Under the pieces are notes generated by a model that did no database searches, was not told where the DNA came from, and worked only from the letters and a program-made list of their open reading frames with translations. 22,804 bases of DNA from DATGKD01 sp035294855 (GTDB lineage: Bacteria; Actinomycetota; Acidimicrobiia; Acidimicrobiales; UBA8190), in contig DATGKD010000164.1 of the NCBI GenBank assembly GCA_035294855.1, positions 1 through 22,804 of the forward strand, in the 5' to 3' direction. Positions 6,550 to 13,806 of this stretch are shown in pieces (position 1 is the first letter of the stretch; each line of letters begins with the position of its first letter). A program made the position numbers and the translations under genes.

Positions 6550-7380
6550 ATGCGGTTCGGCATCGACGTGGCGCAGCACCGGGTGGAGTTCGCCGACCTG
6601 GTCGACCGCGTCCGCCTCGCCGAGCGCCTCGGGTTCGACGGCGCCTGGGGGTTCGACCACTACGTCCCGATGTACGGCGAAGGCCCCGGCAACTGCTTCG
6701 AAGGCATGACGACCCTGGCCGCGCTGGCCGCCCACACCGAACGCATCCGCCTGGGTCTCCTCGTGACCGGCGTGACCTACCGCCATCCGTCGGTGCTCGC
6801 CGCGCAAGCCGTCACCGTGGACCACGCCTCGAACGGCCGCCTCGAGCTCGCTATCGGCGCTGCGTGGTTCGAGCCCGAGCACCTCCAACTCGGCATCGAG
6901 TTCCCCCCCACCGGCCAGCGGTTCGACCGGTTGGCCGACGCGCTCGAGATCCTCACCCGCCTGTTCACGGGCGAGGTCGTGTCCTACGAAGGACGGCACT
7001 TCAACTTGAAGGAGGCTCGGCTCCGCCCCGTCCCCGTGCAACGACCGCACCCGCCGATCTGGATCGGCGGCTCGGGACGCAGGCGCACGTTGCCGCTGGC
7101 GGCCCAATGGGCGGACGCCTGGCACACCTACGGCAGCCCGGAGCAGCTGGGCGTGATGACTGCCGAGCTCAGCCGGCTGGCGAGCGAACGGGGTCGCGAC
7201 CCGGCCACGATCCTCCGAGCCTCGTCGCTGTCGCTGTCGGAGCCCTGGGACCAGGTGCGCGCCGACGTCGAGGCGTTCGCGCGCGTGGGGATCGGCTACC
7301 TGGTGTGCAACTGGCCGTCCGAGGGTGCCGAGCGTGTCGAGGAGTTCGCGTCGGAGGTGATGACCGACCTCGGCGGCTGA
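6550..7380 (+). CDS. LLM-class F420-dependent oxidoreductase
   Basis: A predicted 276-residue luciferase-like TIM-barrel oxidoreductase. It opens with MRFGIDVAQ and LAERLGFDGAWGFDHYVP, the first strands and the typical cofactor-face segment. ERIRLGLLVTGVTYRHPSVLAAQAVTVDHASNGRLELAIGAAW contains the non-prolyl cis-peptide region and the GR-E-GIGAGW-like motif. RPHPPIWIGGSG binds the cofactor phosphate. The family uses reduced coenzyme F420 (a few use FMN) for hydride transfer to diverse substrates, so the substrate is open. It starts 13 bp after the DUF6285 stop and is the last gene of the plus-strand operon. Its ATG has no clear Shine-Dalgarno, so it may depend on translational coupling. It is a different subfamily from the second LLM protein at 9259-10134. 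It may act on the product of the kinase step, but that is inference. Confidence 0.87.
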   Translation: MRFGIDVAQHRVEFADLVDRVRLAERLGFDGAWGFDHYVPMYGEGPGNCFEGMTTLAALAAHTERIRLGLLVTGVTYRHPSVLAAQAVTVDHASNGRLELAIGAAWFEPEHLQLGIEFPPTGQRFDRLADALEILTRLFTGEVVSYEGRHFNLKEARLRPVPVQRPHPPIWIGGSGRRRTLPLAAQWADAWHTYGSPEQLGVMTAELSRLASERGRDPATILRASSLSLSEPWDQVRADVEAFARVGIGYLVCNWPSEGAERVEEFASEVMTDLGG

Positions 7381-7387
7381 CGCTCGT

Positions 7388-8185
7388 TCAGCTCCCCTCG
7401 AACGTGGGCGTGCGTCCTTCCAGCATGGCGGTGACGCCTTCGACCGCGTCGTGCGTGCCGGCCAGGGCGCTCTGCTCGGCGAGCTCGTGGCGCATGGCGG
7501 CCCGAGCGGCGCCTGCGAGCCCGGCGCGCAGCGTGGCACGCGTCGAAGAAACGGCCAACGGGGCGCCCGCGGCCACCGAGCGCGCCAGGTCGAGCGCGGC
7601 GGCCAGCTCCTCGCCTTCGGCCACCACCTGGTGCGCAATGTGGAGCTGGGCCGCTTCGGGGGCGTCCACTCGCCGGCCGGTGAGCAACAGCTCGGCCGCT
7701 CGTCGCGATCCCACGACGGCCGGCAAGGTCATGCTCAGCGCGAAGCCAGGATGGATGCCGAGCCGGACGAAGTTGGCCTGGAACCAGGCCCGCTCACCCG
7801 CCACGCAGAGGTCGCACGCGAGCACGAGACCCAACCCCGCCCCGATCGCCGCACCCTGGACGGCGGCCACCAAGGGGACCGGCGACTCGAAGACCCGCGC
7901 CGCCTGCGCGTAGAACGCCGCGGTCTGCGCTGCGAACCCGCCCCCTCGGGTGGGATCCGGAGCGTCGCCGGCGCGGAAGTCGGCCCCGGCGCAGAACGAG
8001 CGGCCCTGGCTGCACACGACCGCAGCGCGCGCCACGCCGGCGAGCGATTCGATGGCGTCGGCGGTGCGGCGAAGAGTGGGCTCCGTCAGCAGGTTGTGCG
8101 GCGGGCGTCGCAGGGTGACGACACCGATCCCGTCGTCGACGGCGATGGACACGTCCTCGTCGTCGGCCGAGGACGACGGGGTCAT
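7388..8185 (-). CDS. Enoyl-CoA hydratase/isomerase (crotonase) family protein, atypical active site
   Basis: A predicted 265-residue crotonase-fold protein. The CoA-binding and oxyanion-hole elements are present: SFCAGADF (63-70) and VQGAAIGAGLGLVLACDL (109-126). LGIHPGFALSMTLPAVVG and AAELLLTGRRVDAPEA complete the family pattern. Aligning with rat mitochondrial hydratase, the position of Glu144 is Gly119 and that of Glu164 is Phe139, so neither hydratase glutamate is kept. It should retain acyl-CoA binding but probably catalyses another crotonase reaction (isomerisation, hydrolysis, C-C bond change) or none. It is the last gene of the minus-strand run, 39 bp after the diguanylate cyclase gene, and its stop is 8 bp from the convergent LLM gene. 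The ATG at 8185 lacks a strong Shine-Dalgarno. Confidence 0.87.
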   Translation of the reverse strand: MTPSSSADDEDVSIAVDDGIGVVTLRRPPHNLLTEPTLRRTADAIESLAGVARAAVVCSQGRSFCAGADFRAGDAPDPTRGGGFAAQTAAFYAQAARVFESPVPLVAAVQGAAIGAGLGLVLACDLCVAGERAWFQANFVRLGIHPGFALSMTLPAVVGSRRAAELLLTGRRVDAPEAAQLHIAHQVVAEGEELAAALDLARSVAAGAPLAVSSTRATLRAGLAGAARAAMRHELAEQSALAGTHDAVEGVTAMLEGRTPTFEGS

Positions 8186-8224
8186 GACGACGTCGCGGAC
8201 GTTGCGTCGGGGAACTGACGGGAG

Positions 8225-9184
8225 TCAGCCGCGCCCGCGCCGGCGCGAACGGCGGCCGCGCAACATGGCGGTTTCCGCTCGTGCGACGAGGTCGTCGAGG
8301 CTTTCGCCGGGTTGGAGCTCGGCGAACCCGGCGCTCGCCGACGAACCCGGGCACTCCTCCGCCAGGATCACGGCGAATTCCTTGAAGCGCAGCTCGGCGG
8401 TGCCCGCGTCGGTGCCCGGGAGCGAGAAGACGAACTCGTCCCCGCCGAGGCGGGTCACCACGTCGTAGGACCGCAACGTCGCCCGCAGCGCCGCGGTGAC
8501 CTTGCGCAAGAGCTCGTCTCCGGCCTGCTCGCCGCGGGCGTCGTTGACGGCCTTCAGTCCGTCCACGTTCAGGTACCCGACGACGAGGCGCTCACCGCCA
8601 CGGCGACACCGCTCGACCTCGCGGGCGAGCGCGGCGAAGCCCGCTTGCCGGTTGAGGACGCCGGTGAGCTCGTCGCGTGTGAGGCGCTCGCCGTTGTCGT
8701 CGATGGCGCTGTCGATGGCGCCGTCGACAGCGCCGCTGGCCGAGGGCGGGACACGGCGGAAGAGGGGCTGTGGCCCGGGGGGTGGTCCGGGCGGCCGCAA
8801 TCGAGCGGGATGGGAGTCGGCGTCGAATTCCGCCGGCACCGGCTCGCGTCCGTCGACGCGCCCGGGGGGAGGCACCGCCTCGGGGCGGTCGCCCGTGTCG
8901 ACCACGCCGAGCACCAGGTCGGCCCACATCTTCACGATCTCGGTCACCTGGTCCGTGACGAGCTCCACCACGGCGCGGCGCTCGGTGGGCTCGAGGTGGC
9001 CGAGCCGGGCGTGCAGGACGCCCGCTCCGTCGGACAGGGCCCGGGCCGCCTCGAGGAGGCGGTGGGCAGGGACGACCGCGGCCGTCTCCGGTCCCGACGC
9101 GCCCGATTCGAGCGGCGTGGCGGCTGCGGGGACCGCCGCCAGTCGCCGGCGCCCGGCGTGGTGTGCGTCACCAAACTCCTGCAT
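8225..9184 (-). CDS. GGDEF diguanylate cyclase, cytoplasmic
   Basis: A predicted 319-residue soluble protein that makes cyclic di-GMP from two GTP. The first about 95 residues are helical (AHRLLEAARALSDGAGVLHARLGHLEP..., VVELVTDQVTEIVKMWADLVLG) and could be a dimerising or sensory part. A Pro-rich linker and a short repeated AVDGAIDSAIDD stretch follow. The catalytic domain starts at DELTGVLNRQ. It contains YLNVDGLKAVND (metal and guanine site), RSYD at 238-241 (a complete RxxD inhibitory site) and RLGGDEFVF with GGDEF at 247-251. Activity and product feedback are therefore both expected. There is no transmembrane segment. The ATG at 9184 is preferred over the GTG nine codons upstream because GGGGAG sits 5-6 nt before it. 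It lies 74 bp after an F420 oxidoreductase gene and 39 bp before a crotonase gene, an unusual setting for a signalling enzyme. Confidence 0.92.
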   Translation of the reverse strand: MQEFGDAHHAGRRRLAAVPAAATPLESGASGPETAAVVPAHRLLEAARALSDGAGVLHARLGHLEPTERRAVVELVTDQVTEIVKMWADLVLGVVDTGDRPEAVPPPGRVDGREPVPAEFDADSHPARLRPPGPPPGPQPLFRRVPPSASGAVDGAIDSAIDDNGERLTRDELTGVLNRQAGFAALAREVERCRRGGERLVVGYLNVDGLKAVNDARGEQAGDELLRKVTAALRATLRSYDVVTRLGGDEFVFSLPGTDAGTAELRFKEFAVILAEECPGSSASAGFAELQPGESLDDLVARAETAMLRGRRSRRRGRG

Positions 9185-9258
9185 GCCAGCTCCCCGTGTC
9201 TCGCCCGGCACCGCAAATTACATGAATGTGACTCTGGGACCCGGGAACCGGCGGGGCC

Positions 9259-10134
9259 TCACAGCGCGGCGGCGCGCTCCCGACAGGGCTCGAGCAGGTC
9301 GAACGCGGCGGGCACGTCCTCGGCCGAGGCGGCGAACAGGAGGGCGGCCACGGCGTCCGCCCCCGCCTCGGCGTAGGCCTCGGTGGCGGACGGGTCGAGC
9401 GGCTGGAAGTACGGGCACACCGTGATCTCGAGGTCCGCCCGGCGGCGCCCGTATTCCGCGAGGAGGGCGTCGAGGCGCCCGAGCACCGGCGGCAGGTCAG
9501 CCGGTGGGCGGTTGAAGGTGTGCCACCCCTGTCCGAGGCGCGCGGCGCGCCGCAGGGCGGCATCGCTTTCGCCGCCGATGTGGATGGGGGGATGAGGATC
9601 CTGGACGGGCTTGGGATGGAAGCGGCACTCGGGGAGCTCGTAGAAGGTGCCCGAGAACGATGACGGGTCGTCGCACCACAGCGCCTTCAGCACGCCGAGG
9701 TAGTCGTCGGTGCGCGCGCCGCGCCGGTCCCATTCGACGCCGGCGACGGCGAATTCCTCCCGCAGCCATCCCACACCCACGCCCACATCCACTCGTCCCG
9801 CTGACAACCAGTCGACCGTTGCCACCTCTTTGGCCGTGTACACCGGATTGCGTTGCGGCAACAGGCACATGGCCGTGCCGAGGCGCGCGTCCTGGGTCAC
9901 CGCAGCGAGGAACGACAGCGTGGTGAACGGCTCGAGGAGACCCGCGCCCGGCGGGATCGGCATCCGCCCGTCGGGGGCGTACGGGTAGTGCGACGTGTAC
10001 TGGTCGAAGACGACGAGGTGCTCGCCCACCCAGATCCGGTGGACGCCGCGGGCCTCGGTCTCGCGCGCCACCGCCGCCAGGAACTCAGGCGTGGCGAACG
10101 GATTCGCGGTGGGCAGCCAGACGTCGAAGTGCAC
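9259..10134 (-). CDS. LLM-class F420-dependent oxidoreductase (TIGR03619-like)
   Basis: A predicted 291-residue luciferase-like oxidoreductase. FDVWLPTANPFATPEFLAAVA begins the barrel. RIWVGEHLVVF followed by YTSHYPYAPDGRMP is the characteristic substrate/cofactor loop of the actinobacterial TIGR03619 group. LGTAMCLLPQRNPVYTAKEVATVDWLSAGRVDVGVGVGWLREEF carries the cis-peptide and GVGVGW segment. DPHPPIHIGGESDAALRRAARLGQGW is the cofactor-phosphate region. These enzymes use reduced F420 on hydrophobic substrates such as steroids or terpenoids, but the substrate here is unknown. The start is a GTG 15 bp after the stop of the Ddn-like gene, so the two deazaflavin enzymes are probably one transcript. 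The C-terminus (SAEDVPAAFDLLEPCRERAAAL) appears complete. Confidence 0.9.
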   Translation of the reverse strand: MHFDVWLPTANPFATPEFLAAVARETEARGVHRIWVGEHLVVFDQYTSHYPYAPDGRMPIPPGAGLLEPFTTLSFLAAVTQDARLGTAMCLLPQRNPVYTAKEVATVDWLSAGRVDVGVGVGWLREEFAVAGVEWDRRGARTDDYLGVLKALWCDDPSSFSGTFYELPECRFHPKPVQDPHPPIHIGGESDAALRRAARLGQGWHTFNRPPADLPPVLGRLDALLAEYGRRRADLEITVCPYFQPLDPSATEAYAEAGADAVAALLFAASAEDVPAAFDLLEPCRERAAAL

Positions 10135-10149
10135 GCTCGTGTCCGAGGA

Positions 10150-10593
10150 TCAGGCGGTCGCGATCAGGAAGACGGGGTGCTCGGGGGCGATGGCGGCGAT
10201 CTCCTCGTCGGTCGACTTCGCCGAGATCCCGCCGCCGAAGAACCGTCCCACCTCCCACGACCACCGGCGCAGGTAGGCGCGCAGGACGGGAACGCTCTGG
10301 CCCGAGTCGACCTCCTCGGCCACGAACGGCTCCACCTTGCGCCCGAGCACCAGCTCCCCACGCCCGGCCACGCGCAGGTTGCGGACCCACTGGGTCTCGC
10401 CCCGGGGGGCCACGAGGTATCGCCGGCCCTCGTGCGTGAGCAGGTTCACCGGCGTGGTGCGCCACTCGCCGGTCTTGCGCCCTTGGACGCGCAGCACGCG
10501 CGACCCCCACACGCTCAGGCCCGCCCGGGTGGCTCCGGCGACGAGCCGGTTGAAGAGGCGATCCGACGCCGTCGGCTGCTGGTAGTGGGGCAC
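10150..10593 (-). CDS. Ddn-type nitroreductase/deazaflavin-dependent oxidoreductase
   Basis: A predicted 147-residue protein of the nitroreductase/deazaflavin-dependent family that includes mycobacterial Ddn. GSRVLRVQGRKTGEWRTTPVNLLTHEGRRYLVAPRGETQWVRNLRVAG contains the expected split-barrel strands and the G-R-x-(S/T)G-x-x-R-x-T-P-V signature that binds the F420 phosphate. The C-terminal part (LRRWSWEVGRFFGG, PEHPVFLI) is typical. Members reduce quinones or other electrophiles with F420H2. The length agrees with the family. The GTG start (10593) gives the expected N-terminus for the family. The SDR gene ends 46 bp upstream and the LLM gene follows after 15 bp on the same strand, so an F420-using gene group is likely. 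Confidence 0.88.
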   Translation of the reverse strand: MPHYQQPTASDRLFNRLVAGATRAGLSVWGSRVLRVQGRKTGEWRTTPVNLLTHEGRRYLVAPRGETQWVRNLRVAGRGELVLGRKVEPFVAEEVDSGQSVPVLRAYLRRWSWEVGRFFGGGISAKSTDEEIAAIAPEHPVFLIATA

Positions 10594-10639
10594 GGCGTCA
10601 TCATGGCAAGTCCGGCGGAGCCGTGCCGCCTGAACCGAT

Positions 10640-11377
10640 TCAGCGCAGGTGCAGCCCGCCGTCCACGAGCACGACCTCGCCGGTGACGTAGCGGGCGCCG
10701 ACCAGCGCGAGCACCATGTGCGCCACGTCCTCCGGCGTACCGACGCGTTGCATGGGTGCCTGGGAGCGCACGAAGGCGCGCACGTCGTCCCAGTCAGCCG
10801 TCCACGGCGTGTCGATCAGCCCCGGCGCCACCGCGTTCACGCGTACGTCGGGGGCGAGCACGTTCGCCAACAGCACGGTGAGGTGGCTGACGGCCGCCTT
10901 GGACGCCGCGTACGGGATCGAGCTGCCGGTCGGCCGCTCGCCGGCGATCGACGACACGTTGACGACCACGCCGTCACCGCTGGCGCGCAGGTGGGGGGCA
11001 GCTGCCACCGTGACCTGCCAGGTGCCGATGACGTTCACGTCGAGGATGCGCCGCCACACTTCCGGGGTGGCCGCGTCGAAATCGGCGTGGGCGATCACCT
11101 GGGTGGTCCCCGCGTTGTTGACGAGGATGTCGAGCCGGCCGTGGTCGGCGACGGTGCGCTCGACGAGCGCCCTGGCCTCGGTCTGGTCGGCCACGTCGGC
11201 TCGGACGTAGGTCGCGCCGGGGAGCTCGCGCGCGAGCGCCTCTCCCTCGTCGACCGACCGCGCCGAGTTCACCACGACCACGGCGCCGTCGGCGGCCAGG
11301 GCACGGGCTGTGGCCTCGCCGATGCCGCTCGACGAGCCCGTGACGAGGGCTACCTTGCCCTGCAATCCGGCGGTCAT
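10640..11377 (-). CDS. Short-chain dehydrogenase/reductase (classical SDR)
   Basis: A predicted 245-residue NAD(P)-dependent SDR. VTGSSSGIG (12-20) is the glycine-rich dinucleotide loop and RADVADQ places the acidic residue contacting adenine. LVNNAG (85-90) is the structural NNAG motif. The catalytic set is Ser142/143 (NVSSIAG), Tyr156 and Lys160 (YAASK). RVNAVAPGLIDTPW and VTGEVVLVDGGLHL close the fold. These features fit a FabG-like oxidoreductase acting on a hydroxyacyl or alcohol substrate. The frame extends to 11422, but the ATG at 11377 is preceded by GGGGAGG and starts just before the Rossmann strand, so I prefer it. It is the first gene of the minus-strand run down to 7388 and is divergent from the ribosome-rescue gene. 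Confidence 0.92.
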   Translation of the reverse strand: MTAGLQGKVALVTGSSSGIGEATARALAADGAVVVVNSARSVDEGEALARELPGATYVRADVADQTEARALVERTVADHGRLDILVNNAGTTQVIAHADFDAATPEVWRRILDVNVIGTWQVTVAAAPHLRASGDGVVVNVSSIAGERPTGSSIPYAASKAAVSHLTVLLANVLAPDVRVNAVAPGLIDTPWTADWDDVRAFVRSQAPMQRVGTPEDVAHMVLALVGARYVTGEVVLVDGGLHLR

Positions 11378-11504
11378 GGGCCTCCCCACGTGGTGCAGAC
11401 CGGTCGAGCGGCAGGCTACCAACGGCGATTGGCCGCGAACGGTGGCGGCGACGACGGCCGCCCGGCCGTGGTGCCGATGCTCCTCGCGGTCGTGTGTCGC
11501 CTCC

Positions 11505-11510
11505 TACCCT
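11505..11510 (+). promoter_or_regulatory. Candidate leaderless -10 hexamer (TACCCT) for the rescue-factor gene
   Basis: TACCCT fits TANNNT and ends 7 nt before the GTG at 11518. No ribosome-binding sequence lies between. The spacing supports a leaderless transcript and decides the start codon among GTG 11494, 11518 and 11521. No clear -35 element was found. Confidence 0.4.
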
Positions 11511-11517
11511 GACGAAC

Positions 11518-11952
11518 GTGGTGACCGGGCGCGGCGACCGTGGAGCGGTCCTGCGTGTCACGCGGACGCTCGCCATCCCCGTCGACGAGCTCGCGTGGCG
11601 CTTCACCACGAGCGGGGGTCCCGGCGGCCAGCACGCCAATCGGTCGAGCACCCGCGCCGAGGTCCGCTTCGACGTGACGACGTCGCCGTCGCTGGGGCCG
11701 CGCCAACGAGCCCGCCTGCTCGAGCGCATCGGCGCGGAGGTGCGGGCCGCGTCGAGCGACGAGCGCTCTCAGGCGCGCAACCGCGACGCGGCGCTCGAGC
11801 GTCTGCGGACCAGGCTGGCCGACGCGCTGCGCGACCCCAAGGCGCGCGTGCCGACGGCACCGTCGGGCGCGGCGCGCGCCCGGCGGCTGGAGGACAAGCG
11901 ACGGCGCTCGGCCCGCAAGCGTGAGCGGGCCGTCCGTGACGACGACGCGTGA
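11518..11952 (+). CDS. arfB: ArfB/ICT1-like peptidyl-tRNA hydrolase (GGQ ribosome-rescue factor)
   Basis: A predicted 144-residue single-domain class I release-factor relative. IPVDELAWRFTTSGGPGGQHANRSSTRAEVRF contains the catalytic GGQ (36-38) in the order typical of ArfB (YaeJ) and mitochondrial ICT1. There is no codon-recognition domain. The C-terminal half, from SDERSQARNRDAALERLRTRLADAL onward, ends in a basic tail (ARARRLEDKRRRSARKRERAV) that in ArfB enters the empty mRNA channel of a stalled ribosome. The protein should hydrolyse peptidyl-tRNA on non-stop ribosomes. The exact subtype differs between phyla, so the symbol is given by analogy. The start was chosen as GTG 11518 from the TANNNT hexamer 7 nt upstream; GTG 11521 is equally possible. 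It is convergent with the SDR gene at 12004, with a hairpin overlapping its stop. Confidence 0.87.
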   Translation: MVTGRGDRGAVLRVTRTLAIPVDELAWRFTTSGGPGGQHANRSSTRAEVRFDVTTSPSLGPRQRARLLERIGAEVRAASSDERSQARNRDAALERLRTRLADALRDPKARVPTAPSGAARARRLEDKRRRSARKRERAVRDDDA

Positions 11953-11974
11953 TCGAGTGGCGTTGCGCTCGATC
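11951..11974. terminator. Inverted repeat between convergent genes
   Basis: GATCGAG (11951-11957) pairs with CTCGATC (11968-11974) around a 10-nt loop, and it overlaps the stop codon of the rescue-factor gene. It fills half of the 51-bp gap to the convergent SDR stop. No U-run follows on either strand. It may act as a T-less actinobacterial terminator or a shared 3' end structure. Confidence 0.45.
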
Positions 11975-12003
11975 GGGCGTGCCGTGCGCGCCGACAGGCA
12001 GCG

Positions 12004-12807
12004 TCAGATCGCCTCGGGCCGCAGCAAGGCATCGCTGCCGCCGTCGACGAACAGCACGGAGCCGTGCACGAAGCCGTTGTCCGGGTGCAGGAGGAACGCC
12101 ACCGCGGCGGCGATCTCGTCGGGCTCGGCGCGGCGCCCGATCGGCACGGGCAAGGCTTCGATGAGCGGTCCGAGCACCGCATCCTCGAGTCCCGCTGTGA
12201 GCAGCGGGGTGTCCACCGGCCCGGGCGCGACCGCGTTGAGGCGGACGCCCGCCTCGGCCCACGCCTGCGCCCGCCTCCGCATCTGCCGGGTGAGCGCCAG
12301 CTTGGCGGTGCCGTACACGGTGGCGCCGTCGAGGCGCTCCGCGTGGGCCGCGGATTGCGGCTCGTCATCTTTGTCGAGGAGCGCCAGCAGTTCGCGATCC
12401 GGGGGGGTGAGGCTGGCCCCGTTCGAAGAGATCACCACGGCGGCCGGGGATTCGCCGCGGGCCAGGTCCTCGAGGGCACCGTCGATGCAGGCGAGGGCGC
12501 CGAAGTAGTTGACCTCGACGATGCGGTGTCTCGGACGGGTCTGGGGGCCCACGCCGGCACAAGCCACCAGCGCGTCGAGGACGCCGCCGCAGGCGGTGTG
12601 GATCTCGTGCACCGCGCGTGCTCGGCCGGCCGCCGTGGCCAGGTCTGCGGTGATATCGGCAGCGCGCAGGTCGACGCCGATCACCCGGTCGCCGTGGCGT
12701 TCGATGCGCCGGCGGACCGCCGCGCCGATGCCCGATGCGCTCCCGGTGACGGCGACGGTGCGCGGCGGTGACGGTGGCGTCGGGGCGGGGGAGGGCTCGT
12801 CGGGCAC
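12004..12807 (-). CDS. Short-chain dehydrogenase/reductase, 3-alpha-hydroxysteroid-dehydrogenase/carbonyl-reductase-like
   Basis: A predicted 267-residue SDR. After a Pro-rich N-terminus of 16 residues, VAVTGSASGIGAAVRRR (18-34) is the dinucleotide loop and GVDLRAADITADLA is the second strand. LVACAG (80-85) stands in for NNAG. SSNGAS carries the catalytic Ser (127/128), and Tyr165/Lys169 lie in VYGTAK. RLNAVAPGPVDTPLL and VHGSVLFVDGGSDALL end the fold. The short GVDLR strand, the CAG motif and the insertion LLALLDKDDEPQSAAHAERLDG before the catalytic Tyr recall the coenzyme A-independent 3-alpha-HSD/carbonyl reductase group. The substrate is unknown. The start is a GTG without a clear Shine-Dalgarno. 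The gene lies 93 bp downstream of pstB on the same strand, in the place where phoU is often found, so it may receive read-through from the pst operon. Confidence 0.87.
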   Translation of the reverse strand: MPDEPSPAPTPPSPPRTVAVTGSASGIGAAVRRRIERHGDRVIGVDLRAADITADLATAAGRARAVHEIHTACGGVLDALVACAGVGPQTRPRHRIVEVNYFGALACIDGALEDLARGESPAAVVISSNGASLTPPDRELLALLDKDDEPQSAAHAERLDGATVYGTAKLALTRQMRRRAQAWAEAGVRLNAVAPGPVDTPLLTAGLEDAVLGPLIEALPVPIGRRAEPDEIAAAVAFLLHPDNGFVHGSVLFVDGGSDALLRPEAI

Positions 12808-12900
12808 GGTGCGTTTGTAGTCGATGTCGTGCCGCTCGGGTGGTGTGAGCCCCGGGACCCTCGGATCACGGCGGGACCGGTGGCGCCCGAGATCCGGTCG

Positions 12901-13806
12901 TCAGCCCACCTCACCGGACACGTACGCCCGCGTGCGCGGGTCGTGCGGGTCGTTGAAGATCTGCTCGGTCGTCCCGTACTCGACCAGCTCGCCGGTGGTC
13001 CGATCGTCGCCGAGCATGAAGACGGCGGTGTGGTGCGAGACCCGAGTCGCCTGGAACATGTTGTGCGTCACGAGGCCGATCGTGACGTCGGCGGCGAGAT
13101 GGGTGATGAGCTCCTCGATCTTCGCCGTGGCGATCGGATCGAGCGCGGAGCACGGCTCGTCCATGAGGAGCACCTCGGGCTCGACGGCGAGAGCCCGAGC
13201 GATGCACAGCCGCTGTTGCTGTCCACCGGACAGGCGAACGGCCGGGGAGTGCAGCCTGTCCTTGACGAGGTCCCAGAGCGCCGCGTGGTGCAAGGCCGAC
13301 TCCGCCGCGTCGCGGAGCAAGGCCTTGGAGCGCACGCCGTTCAGCCGAAGCCCGGCCACGACGTTGTCGAAGATGCTCATGGTCGGGAACGGGTTGGGAC
13401 GCTGAAAGACCATCCCGACCCGACTGCGCACGAGCTCGGGCCGGCAGTCGCGGGCGTAGACGTCGAGGTCCCCCACGTGCACCGCGCCGCTCACCTTGCC
13501 ACCGGTGTCGTCGTGCAGCCGGTTGACGGTGCGCAGGATGGTGGTCTTGCCGCACCCCGACGGGCCGACCAACGCCGTCACCTGGTTGCGCACGAGGTCG
13601 AGATCGACGTCGCGCACCACCTGGTGCCGGCCGAACGTGACGCTGACGCCGCGTAGCGAGACCGCGGCATCGACGGTGGCCACGTCCCGACGAGGCGCGG
13701 TGACGCGTGCGGGCGTGGGGGCGCCGAGCGAGGCGTCGTCGGTGGCGCCGTCGATGGTTGCGCCCGTCTCCGCGGCCCACGGACCAGTTGCGGGGTATGC
13801 GGTCAT
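12901..13806 (-). CDS. pstB: Phosphate ABC transporter ATP-binding protein PstB
   Basis: A predicted 301-residue ATPase that powers high-affinity phosphate import. Walker A is GPSGCGKT (81-88), followed by the PstB-typical LRTVNRLHD. The Q-loop is VFQRPNPFPTMSIFDNV, the signature is LSGGQQQR (193-200), Walker B is VLLMDEPCSALDP and the H-loop is VTHNM (247-251). The segments NPFP-MSIFDNV and DEP-SALDPI-T-KIEELI identify PstB among ABC ATPases. An N-terminal extension of about 45 residues precedes the usual PstB start. The chosen ATG is backed by GGAGG 5-7 nt upstream and overlaps the pstA stop as ATGA, which implies translational coupling. It is the last gene of pstSCAB. Confidence 0.97.
   Translation of the reverse strand: MTAYPATGPWAAETGATIDGATDDASLGAPTPARVTAPRRDVATVDAAVSLRGVSVTFGRHQVVRDVDLDLVRNQVTALVGPSGCGKTTILRTVNRLHDDTGGKVSGAVHVGDLDVYARDCRPELVRSRVGMVFQRPNPFPTMSIFDNVVAGLRLNGVRSKALLRDAAESALHHAALWDLVKDRLHSPAVRLSGGQQQRLCIARALAVEPEVLLMDEPCSALDPIATAKIEELITHLAADVTIGLVTHNMFQATRVSHHTAVFMLGDDRTTGELVEYGTTEQIFNDPHDPRTRAYVSGEVG

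Noticed and set aside
5815..7638. A 607-codon minus-strand open frame opposite the kinase operon
   Set aside because: Its translation is low-complexity and Arg/Pro/Gly-rich with no recognisable domain, and it lies antisense to three genes with clear motifs.
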